DNA of 64,000 nt, taken from assembly GCF_002079055.1 (NCBI RefSeq), contig NC_047501.1, forward strand, positions 806,001-870,000, in the 5' to 3' direction. Below, one piece after another: positions 8,832 to 17,438 of the stretch (its first letter is position 1; each line of letters opens with the position of its first letter). Source of the DNA: Saccharomyces paradoxus. Taxonomy: Eukaryota; Ascomycota; Saccharomycetes; Saccharomycetales; Saccharomycetaceae. Both the position numbers and the translations under genes were made by a program. The notes under the pieces were generated by a model. The model saw nothing but the letters and a program-made list of their open reading frames with translations. It was not told the DNA's origin and searched no databases.

Positions 8832-10118
8832 ATGCTAAAGGGGTCGCTTAAAGGTTGCTTAAGTATGTCTAAAAAAGTTATAGTCATTGCTGGTACGACA
8901 GGAGTAGGGAAGTCTCAGTTGTCTATACAATTAGCTCAAAAATTCAATGGCGAAATCATTAATTCAGATTCTATGCAGGTATACAAAGATATTCCTATTA
9001 TAACAAATAAACACCCGCTTCAAGAAAGGGAAGGCATTCCTCATCATGTAATGAACCACGTTGATTGGTCAGAAGAATACTACTCCCATCGTTTTGAAAC
9101 AGAATGTATAAAAGCTATAGAAGATATTCATCAGAGGGGAAAGATACCCATTGTTGTAGGGGGTACACATTATTATTTGCAGACACTTTTCAATAAGCGA
9201 GTAGATACGAAATCGTCAGAACTTAAGCTCACAAAGGAGCAGCTTGATATTTTGCAATCGTCTGACCCCGATGTCGTTTATAACACCCTTGTGGAGTGTG
9301 ATCCAGACATAGCTACGAAATACCATCCTAATGATTACAGAAGAGTACAACGAATGTTAGAAATCTACTACAAGACGGGCAAAAAGCCAAGCGAGACATT
9401 TAATGAACAACAAATTACCTTGAAATTTGATACTCTATTTTTATGGTTATACAGTAAGCCGGAACCACTTTTCCAAAGGTTGGACCATCGTGTAGACGTC
9501 ATGTTGGAGAGGGGCGCCTTACAAGAAATTGAGCAATTATATGAATATTACAGCCAGAATAAATTTACGCCGGAGCAATGCGAAAATGGTGTCTGGCAAG
9601 TTATCGGCTTCAAAGAATTCTTACCATGGTTAAGCAGGAAAACCGATGATAACACGATCAAGTTGGAGGAATGCATAGAAAGAATGAAAACGAGAACGCG
9701 TCAGTACGCAAAAAGGCAGGTGAAATGGATCAAGAAAATGCTGATACCCGATATTAAAGGTGACATATACTTACTGGATGCCACTGATCTCTCCCAATGG
9801 GATATTACTGCTTCTCAAAGAGCGATAGCTATTTCTAATGATTTTATTAAGAACCGACCTATTGAGCAAGAAAGAGCACCTGAAGCCCTGCGGGAATTGT
9901 TGTCTGAAGGCGAAACTAAGATGAAGAAATTGGACGATTGGACTCATTTTACTTGTAATGTCTGTCGTAACACAGATGGTAAGAATGTTGTAGCTATTGG
10001 CGAAAAGTACTGGAATATCCATTTGGGTAGCAGAAGGCATAAAGCCAACTTGAAAAGAAGCGCTCGTCAAACTGATTTTGAAAAATGGAAAATAAGCAAA
10101 AAGGAAACAGTTGAATAA
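8832..10118 (+). CDS. MOD5: tRNA dimethylallyltransferase (isopentenyltransferase) Mod5
   Basis: Mod5 makes i6A37 in tRNAs by transferring dimethylallyl from DMAPP, acting in cytosol, nucleus and mitochondria. The 428-residue product shows the P-loop GTTGVGKS (21-28), DSMQVY (46-51), GGTHYYL, the tRNA-contact region YRRVQRMLEIY, and a C-terminal C2H2 zinc finger (Cys375, Cys378, His397, His403). Two in-frame ATGs give two known isoforms by leaky scanning. Met1 (8832) yields the form shared with mitochondria and Met12 (8865) the cytosolic/nuclear form. A frame extension upstream uses only a TTG and is ignored. Several residues differ from the S288C protein I remember, part of the evidence for a sibling species. 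A Reb1 site lies just past the stop. Confidence 0.97.
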   Translation: MLKGSLKGCLSMSKKVIVIAGTTGVGKSQLSIQLAQKFNGEIINSDSMQVYKDIPIITNKHPLQEREGIPHHVMNHVDWSEEYYSHRFETECIKAIEDIHQRGKIPIVVGGTHYYLQTLFNKRVDTKSSELKLTKEQLDILQSSDPDVVYNTLVECDPDIATKYHPNDYRRVQRMLEIYYKTGKKPSETFNEQQITLKFDTLFLWLYSKPEPLFQRLDHRVDVMLERGALQEIEQLYEYYSQNKFTPEQCENGVWQVIGFKEFLPWLSRKTDDNTIKLEECIERMKTRTRQYAKRQVKWIKKMLIPDIKGDIYLLDATDLSQWDITASQRAIAISNDFIKNRPIEQERAPEALRELLSEGETKMKKLDDWTHFTCNVCRNTDGKNVVAIGEKYWNIHLGSRRHKANLKRSARQTDFEKWKISKKETVE

Positions 10119-10137
10119 GAATGCTAGAAAAAGAAGT

Positions 10138-10144
10138 TTACCCG
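10138..10144. terminator. Reb1 site just downstream of the MOD5 stop, between convergent genes
   Basis: TTACCCG lies 20 bp after the MOD5 stop and about 95 bp from the RIM20 stop. There is no promoter here, because the genes converge. Reb1 bound downstream of genes is known to block RNA polymerase II and cause roadblock termination, so that role is inferred. Confidence 0.4.
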
Positions 10145-10238
10145 AATGTATATATCTAAATAAGTGAAGTTGGGTTTGGTTATGAATAGGGAGGACGACA
10201 AGATCAAAAAGTAGTTTATAGATGAATGAGGGCAAGCA

Positions 10239-12218
10239 TTACTGACCTTCAAATGTCAAACGTTCATCAAGCTTGGTCTTTTCCATTCTTCTTGCCGCAT
10301 CGTATTCCTGTACCTCATTGTACAAATTGCTTGTAGAAGTAATTAAATTTTCGTAAAATGTTGTGCCAGCGCTTAAATTTTCCTTGACCTCATCAAGCAG
10401 TTTGAAGGAATATCTCAGATCTTCAATATATAACTCTCTGGGATCTATTCTTACCATTTTCTTTTGCTCAATGCCGCTCCTGGCGGAGTTATGCTTCTCC
10501 TTCAGGTTTACTTCCTCGATAAGTTTATTATTTTCTTGCTTCGTACTATTAACGTATCTTAAATCCTCATCAAATTTTTTTAAATGATCTACGAAAATGG
10601 CTTCAAAGTCGATTGTTCCATTTTTTTTGTATGATGTAATGATCTTGGGAAGTATTCTATATTCTGAGGATTTGCGCCTAGTCTTATCAATATATTCATT
10701 CCTCTCCTGTATGATCATCTTAACCTTATTCGTGAGAGGATCGCTGGATTCCGGTAACCTGATCTCTGATCCTATCAAATTTTTATCGATGCTTTGAAAT
10801 ATTTCGTATGTTTGTTTATCAATCGCGATACCTTGATCAATGTATCCTCTTACTTTCTTTAATTTTTCGTAATATGTTGTGTTGATAGTTGAAGATTCGG
10901 GTAAAGTCCAATGCAAGGTTCCATGCTTTAGCCGGAGCTGATTATCAGTAAATGCTTCTTCATTTAAAATTTGCTCAATTTTATCGAGTTCAGTCTTCAC
11001 GTTTTTATTATTAATACAAAGATTGTTCAACGACGCCTGGTAGTGACTTAATTCTGCTTCACTTACTGTTGTAAGTCCCTGTGGTATTTGAATAGTAGAC
11101 ATGGATTCTTTTAATAGTTTATTTAAGGAAATAAGGGGTTTCGTGACACGTTGTTCAATGTATTCATCTTGTCTTTCATTGTACGCTGTGCAATAATCCA
11201 TCACCTCTATAGGAATCAGGTCTTTGAACAATTCCTTTTCAATAGAAGGCAATAATGTTGCTGTACAGGATGGCTTAACCATGAGAGCTGGTTTAGTCGC
11301 TGGTAACTCCGAAGGAACTTGTTGCAAGTAGATAAAATCATTGTCTCTTTGGGCTTCTTTCAGAGAAGATTCGATAACGGTTTTGAACTTAGCTTGCGAA
11401 GACAGCTTTGATTCATTGACAAATTGCATCGCCATTTGCAAAGCTTTTACCGCATTTCCAAACTGTTTTTTTTCATTGAAAGATAAGGCTATTCTGTAAT
11501 AAGTCACCGCACTAAAATAAGCCTTTTTAGCCTTCAAGTGATTGATCCAATCATTTCTAATAAGCTTACCCCTTTGAGCGTTACTAATAGCCCCACTATA
11601 AAAGTCCACGATCTGTTGTGACAACTTCGCGATTAAGGAATCCTTGAGTTTATCTTGTACGGCTTTAAACCAGAAGCATTCTTGCGCTTGTGCTAGCATT
11701 AGAGAAGTTAAGGCGTTCAAAGTAGCATCGTCTACCACTGGGGTTGTTCCAAGAGCCACCTGCTGCTCTAGTACGTACTCGAAGCATCCGGCAGCATTCT
11801 GGAAGTAAAGACACGATGTCTTCAAAGATTCAGCTGCATCGTTGTTGCTATTCAAAGCCAACAGTGAATACATGCACCCAATATTATAAATAATGGTTAA
11901 TTTTTCCCACTGTAATGAATACTGACTACATCCACGAGATTTTTGTGACAGCGTTTGAAACCATCTAAATTCAATTTGATTGTTAGGAAACTTTTTCTCC
12001 AATTGCAATAATATCGCATAGTATTCCTTCAGTTCACAAAGACCACCGATCGAGATATCCGGTGTAATCGCGTTGTTTCTTGCAGCGACAACTTGGAGTA
12101 TGTCTGATTGGAAAAAGGATGCGGTTTGGAACGAGGTAGTATCAATTAGTTTCGACAACTCCGTGGCAAAGTCCACTTCTAAAGTCCGTTTAAGCGGGAT
12201 GGCAAGCAGTTCACTCAT
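10239..12218 (-). CDS. RIM20: BRO1-domain adaptor of alkaline pH signalling (Rim20)
   Basis: Rim20 is the yeast PalA/ALIX relative. It binds the ESCRT-III protein Snf7 and the transcription factor Rim101, bringing Rim101 to its protease Rim13 on endosomes at alkaline pH. The 659-residue product begins MSELLAIPLKRTLEVDF, the standard BRO1-domain opening. Residues about 1-370 form the BRO1 domain, with helical repeats such as WEKLTIIYNIGCMYSLLA. A charged coiled-coil V domain fills the rest. It lacks the proline-rich C-terminal tail of Bro1 itself, which separates Rim20 from that paralogue. It is about two residues shorter than the S288C protein I recall. Confidence 0.96.
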   Translation of the reverse strand: MSELLAIPLKRTLEVDFATELSKLIDTTSFQTASFFQSDILQVVAARNNAITPDISIGGLCELKEYYAILLQLEKKFPNNQIEFRWFQTLSQKSRGCSQYSLQWEKLTIIYNIGCMYSLLALNSNNDAAESLKTSCLYFQNAAGCFEYVLEQQVALGTTPVVDDATLNALTSLMLAQAQECFWFKAVQDKLKDSLIAKLSQQIVDFYSGAISNAQRGKLIRNDWINHLKAKKAYFSAVTYYRIALSFNEKKQFGNAVKALQMAMQFVNESKLSSQAKFKTVIESSLKEAQRDNDFIYLQQVPSELPATKPALMVKPSCTATLLPSIEKELFKDLIPIEVMDYCTAYNERQDEYIEQRVTKPLISLNKLLKESMSTIQIPQGLTTVSEAELSHYQASLNNLCINNKNVKTELDKIEQILNEEAFTDNQLRLKHGTLHWTLPESSTINTTYYEKLKKVRGYIDQGIAIDKQTYEIFQSIDKNLIGSEIRLPESSDPLTNKVKMIIQERNEYIDKTRRKSSEYRILPKIITSYKKNGTIDFEAIFVDHLKKFDEDLRYVNSTKQENNKLIEEVNLKEKHNSARSGIEQKKMVRIDPRELYIEDLRYSFKLLDEVKENLSAGTTFYENLITSTSNLYNEVQEYDAARRMEKTKLDERLTFEGQ

Positions 12219-12321
12219 CTCACAACTCCTGGGTTCTCAAAAACAGAAACATCCTCTCTGTAGGAGTATAATTGTGTGTTAATCAGCTCCATAGTCCTTT
12301 CATTATGTTATTATGAAAAGT

Positions 12322-12328
12322 CGGGTAA
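12322..12328. promoter_or_regulatory. Reb1 site in the divergent RIM20-CAF20 promoter
   Basis: CGGGTAA (reverse-strand TTACCCG) lies about midway in the 261-bp gap between the divergent starts. Reb1 is a general regulatory factor that opens nucleosome-free regions, a plausible role here. Confidence 0.55.
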
Positions 12329-12479
12329 CGGCGGCACTCAAATATCTCTGTTCATTGACGAAAATTAGTGAAAAATTGGAAAATGAAATTGACGTAAAGG
12401 ATTTTCTATTGATTGTGATAGACGCTATTTAAACCGCAACCTGCAGATAGGATCAGGAACTTTTATTCACAGTGACGAC

Positions 12480-12965
12480 ATGATCAAGTATACTATCGAC
12501 GAGCTTTTTCAACTGAAGCCAAGTGTTACCTTGGAAGTTAATTTCGATGCGGTGGAATTCAGAGCCATCATTGAAAAAGTTAAGCAATTGCAACACTTGA
12601 AAGAGGAAGAGTTTAACACTCACCACGTTGGTCATTTCGGTCGTAGAAGATCTTCCCATCATCATGGTAGACCAAAGATTAAGCACAACAAGCCTAAGGT
12701 TACAACTGATTCCGATGGTTGGTGCACATTTGAAGCCAAGAAGAAGGGTAGTGGAGAAGAAGATGAAGAAGAAACAGAAACCACTCCAATCTCTACTGCA
12801 CCAGTTGCTACTATTGCCCAAGAAACTTTAAAAGTCAAGCCAAACAACAAAAACATTTCTTCCAATAGACCTGCTGATACCAGAGATATCGTTGCGGATA
12901 AACCAATTCTTGGTTTCAACGCATTTGCTGCTTTGGAAAGTGAAGACGAAGACGACGAAGCATAA
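12480..12965 (+). CDS. CAF20: eIF4E-binding translational regulator Caf20 (p20)
   Basis: Caf20 competes with eIF4G for the cap-binding protein eIF4E and represses translation of some mRNAs. The canonical eIF4E-binding motif YxxxxL-hydrophobic is at residues 4-10 (Tyr4, Leu9, Phe10). The 161-residue product has the expected length, is highly charged, and ends in an acidic tail. An [18 protein letters not shown] stretch in the middle is basic. An antisense frame fully overlaps it and corresponds to the dubious YOR277C; I do not call it. Confidence 0.96.
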   Translation: MIKYTIDELFQLKPSVTLEVNFDAVEFRAIIEKVKQLQHLKEEEFNTHHVGHFGRRRSSHHHGRPKIKHNKPKVTTDSDGWCTFEAKKKGSGEEDEEETETTPISTAPVATIAQETLKVKPNNKNISSNRPADTRDIVADKPILGFNAFAALESEDEDDEA

Positions 12966-13133
12966 GTCTTCCTATCATACTTTTTTCAAGCAGCTGTACG
13001 TGTATTATGTATAAATTTTCAATAACATTTTTTTTAATAAACAGTTTTTACTCTTTTATGTTACTTCCCATATTGTGAATTTGGAAAGATGTAGAATACA
13101 TAAAGAAATTGAAATGTAGAACGAATCATGACC

Positions 13134-13358
13134 AACTGTATCAGGTGTTTAAAAAGGCGAGGTGAAAGAGAAAGGCTTCCCCCTCTGATATCAACAGCTG
13201 GAGATACATCTTTCTAATAAATTAATCTGCCATGAGTCGTACGCATTGAAGCGACGCCTATCAAACATCCAAAACCATACTTATGAGGGAAAAGGAGGCT
13301 GACGTTAATAGGAACTCATGGTACAATTTTGCTTCACCTTTCTGGACGTGAAAGGGAA
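13134..13358 (-). ncRNA. SNR31: H/ACA box snoRNA, probably snR31
   Basis: There is no coding frame here, but the minus strand shows a full H/ACA layout. A large 5' hairpin is closed by CCATGAGT/ACTCATGG (13315-13322 with 13230-13237). The H box AGATTA (13228-13223) follows. A 3' hairpin is closed by ATTAG/CTGAT (13218-13214 with 13144-13140), and then ACA (13139-13137) with three trailing bases. A TATA element (TATATATTTAAA, complement of 13394-13405) is in the right place upstream. The 225-nt extent follows my memory of snR31, which guides pseudouridine 999 in 18S rRNA. A GTATCT segment in the 3' hairpin can pair with AGAUAC beside that region, which is weak support. The 5' end is approximate. 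Confidence 0.65.
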
Positions 13359-13491
13359 CAAAAAAGATAATGGGCAACAAAGTTACCTCATGCTTTAAAT
13401 ATATACAACTTTTCCTCGCCGACAGTTGGATGGGAGCCCTAAGAGAAAAACGAAAAATTTTCACAGCGCGCTTCTTGATGCGGCGAGGGAG

Positions 13492-13500
13492 GGTATAAAA
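13492..13500 (+). promoter_or_regulatory. TATA box for the plus-strand snoRNA (snR5)
   Basis: GTATAAAAG lies about 75 bp before the proposed snR5 5' end. With the minus-strand TATA at 13394-13405 it outlines a compact divergent promoter of about 100 bp for the two snoRNAs. Confidence 0.6.
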
Positions 13501-13566
13501 GGCGATTCTATTCCAGTACTCTATACTTGTTTTTAATCGGGAGCTTTCCGTTTATCCTTCAGGATA

Positions 13567-13770
13567 AAAGAACCATCATTCAATAAACTGATCTTCCGGA
13601 TTACCATGCTTAAGACATCACGCCTCCATATGTCTATATAAAGCGCAAATGGCTGGAAGTAGACCAATTTTTCTGTTCCTAGCTTTTCATTATTGAAATC
13701 TAATCCAGTTTTAATAGTTTTTCTTTATTAAGAAAACAAATTATCATTGGTTCGCTCTAGGTGTACATAT
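13567..13770 (+). ncRNA. SNR5: H/ACA box snoRNA, probably snR5
   Basis: This non-coding stretch carries H/ACA signals on the plus strand. The 5' hairpin is closed by CTTCCGG/CTGGAAG (13593-13599 with 13653-13659). The H box AGACCA is at 13661-13666. A 3' hairpin is closed by CCTAG/CTAGG (13678-13682 with 13757-13761), and ACA follows at 13765-13767 with three trailing bases. snR5 guides two pseudouridines in 25S rRNA. The length (204 nt) and the spacing to the neighbouring snR31 match what I remember of this locus between CAF20 and HEM4. A perfect 6-bp hairpin (13551-13566, loop TTCA) lies immediately upstream and may be in the leader. The 5' boundary is uncertain. Confidence 0.62.
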
Positions 13771-13991
13771 TCATTTTGTTAGTTTCTTGCTTACATTGCA
13801 TACGTAATACATATACTTCAATCACCGAAATATCGTGGATTATCCTCGGTATTGTGTAGTTGGACAGTTTATTTTGGGGTTGGGTTGTGTTGTAGTCAAC
13901 TAAAGCGCTTTAGTGAAGTTATAGCGAGTTTTTGAATCTCGAAGTTACAGGGTAAAGGAGCCGAGAAATAGAATAAACCCTGCTTGGAACG

Positions 13992-14819
13992 ATGCCTAGC
14001 CGTAAGAAAGTCAGAGTAATATTGCTCAAGAATAAAACTGTTCCTATTGATAAATACGAATCGCAGTGTAGGAGTAAGACGTTTGAACCAATATTTGTAC
14101 CACTCATCAAACACACACATGTCATCCAAGATTTTAAAAATGTTTTAGATACCATCCCAGGCTATCTGAACACTATCGAGTACATTATAATTACATCTCA
14201 AAGAACTGTAGAGTCACTGAATGAAGCGATCATTCCTACGTTAACAAGCGAACAGAAAAGTGCCTTATTCAGTAAGACAGTTTATACGGTAGGCCCCGCC
14301 ACTGCTAACTTCATCAGAAGATCAGGTTTCATCAATGTTAAAGGTGGAGAAGATGCTGGTAACGGTTCTGTCCTTGCAGATATTATTATTGATGACTTAG
14401 GAACAGATGTCAAGGCACGACCACCGAGTGAACTATTATTTCTCGTGGGCGAAATCAGGAGGGATATCATCCCAAAGAAACTAAATAGCAAGGGTATAAA
14501 AGTAAGAGAGGTAGTTACTTACAAAACCGAAGAATTAAGCGATGGTTTCAACAGATTTGTACAGGCTTTGAAACCACGCAATGAAGGTGAAATATCCTTG
14601 AATTGGGTGGTAGTTTTCAGCCCGCAAGGAACTAGGGAAATCACTCAGTACTTGAGTGACAACGGCCGTGTACAAGGATCCCATCTACGGGTAGCGTCCA
14701 TCGGGCCCACTACTAAAAAATATCTAGATGATAATGATATAATCTCTGATGTTGTCAGCCCTAAACCTGACCCCGAGTCACTATTAGATGCTATTGAACT
14801 ATACCAGCGCTATAAATAA
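13992..14819 (+). CDS. HEM4: Uroporphyrinogen III synthase
   Basis: Hem4 converts hydroxymethylbilane to uroporphyrinogen III, inverting ring D, in the fourth step of haem synthesis in the cytosol. The 275-residue product has the family length and the two-domain alternating pattern. Recognisable blocks are IIITSQRTVESLNEAI (about 60-75), the TVYTVGPATANFIRRSG segment (about 95-111), and WVVVFSPQGTREI followed by VASIGPTTKKYL, which match the conserved strand-turn pairs of HemD folds. Sequence identity in this family is low, so the call rests on length, these blocks and gene order (YOR278W). The 220 bp upstream lie between snR5 and the ATG. Confidence 0.94.
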   Translation: MPSRKKVRVILLKNKTVPIDKYESQCRSKTFEPIFVPLIKHTHVIQDFKNVLDTIPGYLNTIEYIIITSQRTVESLNEAIIPTLTSEQKSALFSKTVYTVGPATANFIRRSGFINVKGGEDAGNGSVLADIIIDDLGTDVKARPPSELLFLVGEIRRDIIPKKLNSKGIKVREVVTYKTEELSDGFNRFVQALKPRNEGEISLNWVVVFSPQGTREITQYLSDNGRVQGSHLRVASIGPTTKKYLDDNDIISDVVSPKPDPESLLDAIELYQRYK

Positions 14820-14872
14820 TATTGGTACGTCACCTTTCTCTCTATTTATATTTATTTACTTCTTTAAAGAAA

Positions 14873-15805
14873 CTATTGGGTAGAGTCCCAATCTCTTTTA
14901 CGTATACCCGCCACTCCACCTTCAAATCGAGATAATATGCTTCGTATTCTTTTACTCCCGACAAGTTCATTAATCTTTATGCTCTTAAATGACGGTTTGG
15001 TTCTCATTTGCTTCTCAGGTGTATACCTTGCTTTAGGAGGTAAAATCCAATCAGATCTCCTGCGTGGCTCTAAAATTTTGGGCACCAAGCTTTCATATAG
15101 GTCTTGGATTTTGGTCTCCCCTTCATCCATGTCATGTCCACCGCCTTCTTCATCTTCTTCTGACCCCAGTCTATACTGCGAACGTCTTTTGTCTCTTTCT
15201 GATATTCTTGACGATCTTCTTCTGATACCATCCCTTTCAGTTATATCTGAAGCAATATCAATATTTTCCACCTCTGATATTGGAATTGGAAATGGCAATT
15301 CACTGCCATTTAGCTCTGAAATGGTACCATCGTCATTGTCTACTTTGTCCTCACTAATTGAGGGTAATGATGCCGGTAAACTGTTTTCTCTCTGAATAGC
15401 TCGAGATCTGGTACGTCTTCTTCGACTGCTGGTACCAGCAGTTGCAGGAGTGTTCTCACCTGAATATTCTGTATCGCTAATGTCAATTGACGAATTTGAT
15501 CTAGTAGAAGAGGAGGAAGATGACGAATTCCGCGGGATAGGCTCACCAACGTCTTGTGTAGAGTTCCTCTTAATTTTCTTGTAATAAATTCCATATTCTT
15601 TATTTCTTAAACTGTCAATGTCCACATGGCCACTGGCAGAAATTCCTTTTTTGAACGTTTTTATCAGAAAATAATCCTGATATGATTCAAACTCCAAAGG
15701 TTTGATTGATTTGTTAAATTCTTTTATTTCATTAACCAACCTCCTCTCATCGTCGATTAAACTTTGCAAATCACTACTTTTTATTATTTCTGTATTCGTA
15801 CTCAT
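14873..15805 (-). CDS. RFM1: Repressor of middle-sporulation genes, Sum1-Hst1 linker (Rfm1)
   Basis: Rfm1 tethers the NAD-dependent deacetylase Hst1 to the DNA-binding protein Sum1, which silences mid-sporulation genes and some origins. The first ATG, at 15805-15803, gives MSTNTEIIKSS and 310 residues; a two-codon extension from TTG is discarded. The protein is hydrophilic, with serine runs (about 94-107), a basic stretch SSRRRRTRSRA, and acidic clusters. A conserved C-terminal part has DLYESLVPKILEPRRRSDW. It converges on HEM4 with only about 50 bp between the stops. Identification rests on length, the sequence I remember and gene order. Confidence 0.93.
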   Translation of the reverse strand: MSTNTEIIKSSDLQSLIDDERRLVNEIKEFNKSIKPLEFESYQDYFLIKTFKKGISASGHVDIDSLRNKEYGIYYKKIKRNSTQDVGEPIPRNSSSSSSSTRSNSSIDISDTEYSGENTPATAGTSSRRRRTRSRAIQRENSLPASLPSISEDKVDNDDGTISELNGSELPFPIPISEVENIDIASDITERDGIRRRSSRISERDKRRSQYRLGSEEDEEGGGHDMDEGETKIQDLYESLVPKILEPRRRSDWILPPKARYTPEKQMRTKPSFKSIKINELVGSKRIRSILSRFEGGVAGIRKRDWDSTQ

Positions 15806-16166
15806 TCGCAATTCCTTATATCTTCTTCTTGGTGTTCTAACTAATACCGTTTTTAAAAAAAAAAAATACTAATTCTATCTGCAATATCTTATAAACACTT
15901 CTGGCTGTTGATGCTTCTCTGATAGGACCAAATAAGTTTAATATTTAATATATCAAGTTATTTCAGCCAGATAAAGGAATCCTTATGTCTATATGTCATT
16001 CGTGTGCCGCGAAAAATTCTTTCTTTAGCAAGAGGTATAAACCAGTATAGAAAAGCAAATATCAAGAATCCGACAAAAATACCATACTGTCAATGTATTC
16101 TGGTCCATATTTTCAATAGTATTATAAAAACTGTATGTAGTTCATGTACGGATTCTATCTATCAAA
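15806..16166. other. RFM1 promoter and FSH3 3' region
   Basis: This 361-bp stretch lies between two minus-strand genes. An A tract is at about 15855-15867. Beyond general AT richness I see no distinct site or RNA gene. Confidence 0.5.
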
Positions 16167-16967
16167 TTATAACTTGCCCAAGGAATCGATCATATCCAAC
16201 AAATCATCTTCCAATTGGGGCTTGTCAAATTGTGTCTGTTCTGCTTCGGATTGGTCTTCTTGTTCTTGAGCCTCATTGTTAGATGTTCCTTGAATCCAAT
16301 TGCAAACTTGAGATACAAATGGTTTCGAGTTTGGGACAAAATGGGCTCCAGGGTGAACCAACAATGCCCTTTTGTTATCGGGCCATGCATCGTATAATGC
16401 CATCATTCTAGATTCTGCCACAACCGCATCCAACTCCCCTCTTACATGTAAGGAGGGAACCTGAATGATTCTATGATATTCTTCCTGGTAGGCTTTATCT
16501 TCTAATTTAAATCCACTAAAAGAAATGAAAAATTTTAAAGCGGGTTGTTGTTCGTCAGTAAGATTCAATATTCTATTGAAGTCGGTGACTAAGTAGCCAC
16601 CGAGACCCGCACCTTGGCTGAAGCCGATGACGCCATCAAATGGTCCATTTTCTAGCACATAGTTATGCAAATAGTGGAACACTTTTTGATCTATTTCAAA
16701 GGAAGTGAAAGAATCAGGATTTCTAAAGAACCACCCATATACTTCATTACTGGTCGCTGAGGTGTTGAATTCCTTTGCTGCATCTCTGCCTTTTTCAGCC
16801 TCTGATTGAAATAGTGCCTTCTTATCAATTGAATGTGGAGCGCAAGGGTAGTATAAATCGTAGCCTAACTTCATCAAGTTCTTTCGTAATCCTCCTGTTT
16901 TAGCAGAAAATATCTTATCAGATTGGACAAAACCATGTAGCATTAAAACTTTCTTTTTTTCACTCAT
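16167..16967 (-). CDS. FSH3: FSH-family serine hydrolase (Fsh3)
   Basis: Fsh3 is one of three yeast family-of-serine-hydrolases proteins related to human OVCA2. Its substrate is probably an ester, but I do not know it. The 266 residues form an alpha/beta hydrolase with the nucleophile elbow GFSQG (115-119, Ser117). Candidate acid and base are Asp180 (RGELDAVV) and His209 (GAHFVP), giving a full catalytic triad. The N-terminal LMLHGFVQS supplies the oxyanion-hole strand. The C-terminal tail is acidic and glutamine-rich. The upstream region carries two RFX/Crt1 X-boxes, so DNA-damage induction is likely. Confidence 0.95.
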   Translation of the reverse strand: MSEKKKVLMLHGFVQSDKIFSAKTGGLRKNLMKLGYDLYYPCAPHSIDKKALFQSEAEKGRDAAKEFNTSATSNEVYGWFFRNPDSFTSFEIDQKVFHYLHNYVLENGPFDGVIGFSQGAGLGGYLVTDFNRILNLTDEQQPALKFFISFSGFKLEDKAYQEEYHRIIQVPSLHVRGELDAVVAESRMMALYDAWPDNKRALLVHPGAHFVPNSKPFVSQVCNWIQGTSNNEAQEQEDQSEAEQTQFDKPQLEDDLLDMIDSLGKL

Positions 16968-17130
16968 AATGATGGTTTTGGAGTTTGCGGCAGAATTTAG
17001 TTTCTACACGTATCAAAACAGAGTTGATTATGTTCTGTATTACTGTACCTACAGTGTCCTTTATACGCAGAACTTAAAAAAGTAAATTTCTACTCTCTGC
17101 TAACAAAGCGAAAAAGTGGCAAAATTTGAC

Positions 17131-17144
17131 GTGACCATGGCAAT
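17131..17144. promoter_or_regulatory. Proximal RFX/Crt1 X-box upstream of FSH3
   Basis: GTGACCATGGCAAT matches the X-box consensus (TNRCCATGGCAAC) at all but the last base. It lies about 165 bp before the FSH3 ATG. Confidence 0.6.
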
Positions 17145-17255
17145 TATAATGATTTAAAAGATTGGTTCTGCCGGAATGTGGCTGCTCGAAGTTTATGATG
17201 GGTTATTGCATTTGTATTCCAATTATGTTTGATGATATTTATTGAGGTTGTATTG

Positions 17256-17269
17256 GTTACCATGGCAAC
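17256..17269. promoter_or_regulatory. Distal RFX/Crt1 X-box upstream of FSH3
   Basis: GTTACCATGGCAAC is a full match to the Rfx1 (Crt1) X-box of DNA-damage-inducible genes such as RNR2-4 and HUG1, and nearly palindromic. It is about 290 bp before FSH3. The rest of the 471-bp gap (16968-17438) holds the PLP2 3' region and nothing else I recognise. Confidence 0.75.
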
Positions 17270-17438
17270 GTGTCTTACTTGATTCCTATAGCTGCAGCGA
17301 TATTCAGTCACATTATGTGATTCTCGCGTAACATTTAGAGAGGTGTAGAGCAAATTTTGCTTTTTCCTATATCTACACATATTAAATAATGAGAATAGTG
17401 GCACGATAAAGACCGTACATAAAGAAGGTTCGCAATAT

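Noticed and set aside
9771-10235. 154-codon minus-strand frame opposite the MOD5 3' end
   Set aside because: Antisense to the zinc-finger region of MOD5, with shadow-like composition.
12453-12821. Minus-strand frame opposite CAF20 (122 codons)
   Set aside because: It fully overlaps CAF20 in antisense and corresponds to the dubious YOR277C; its composition is that of a shadow frame.
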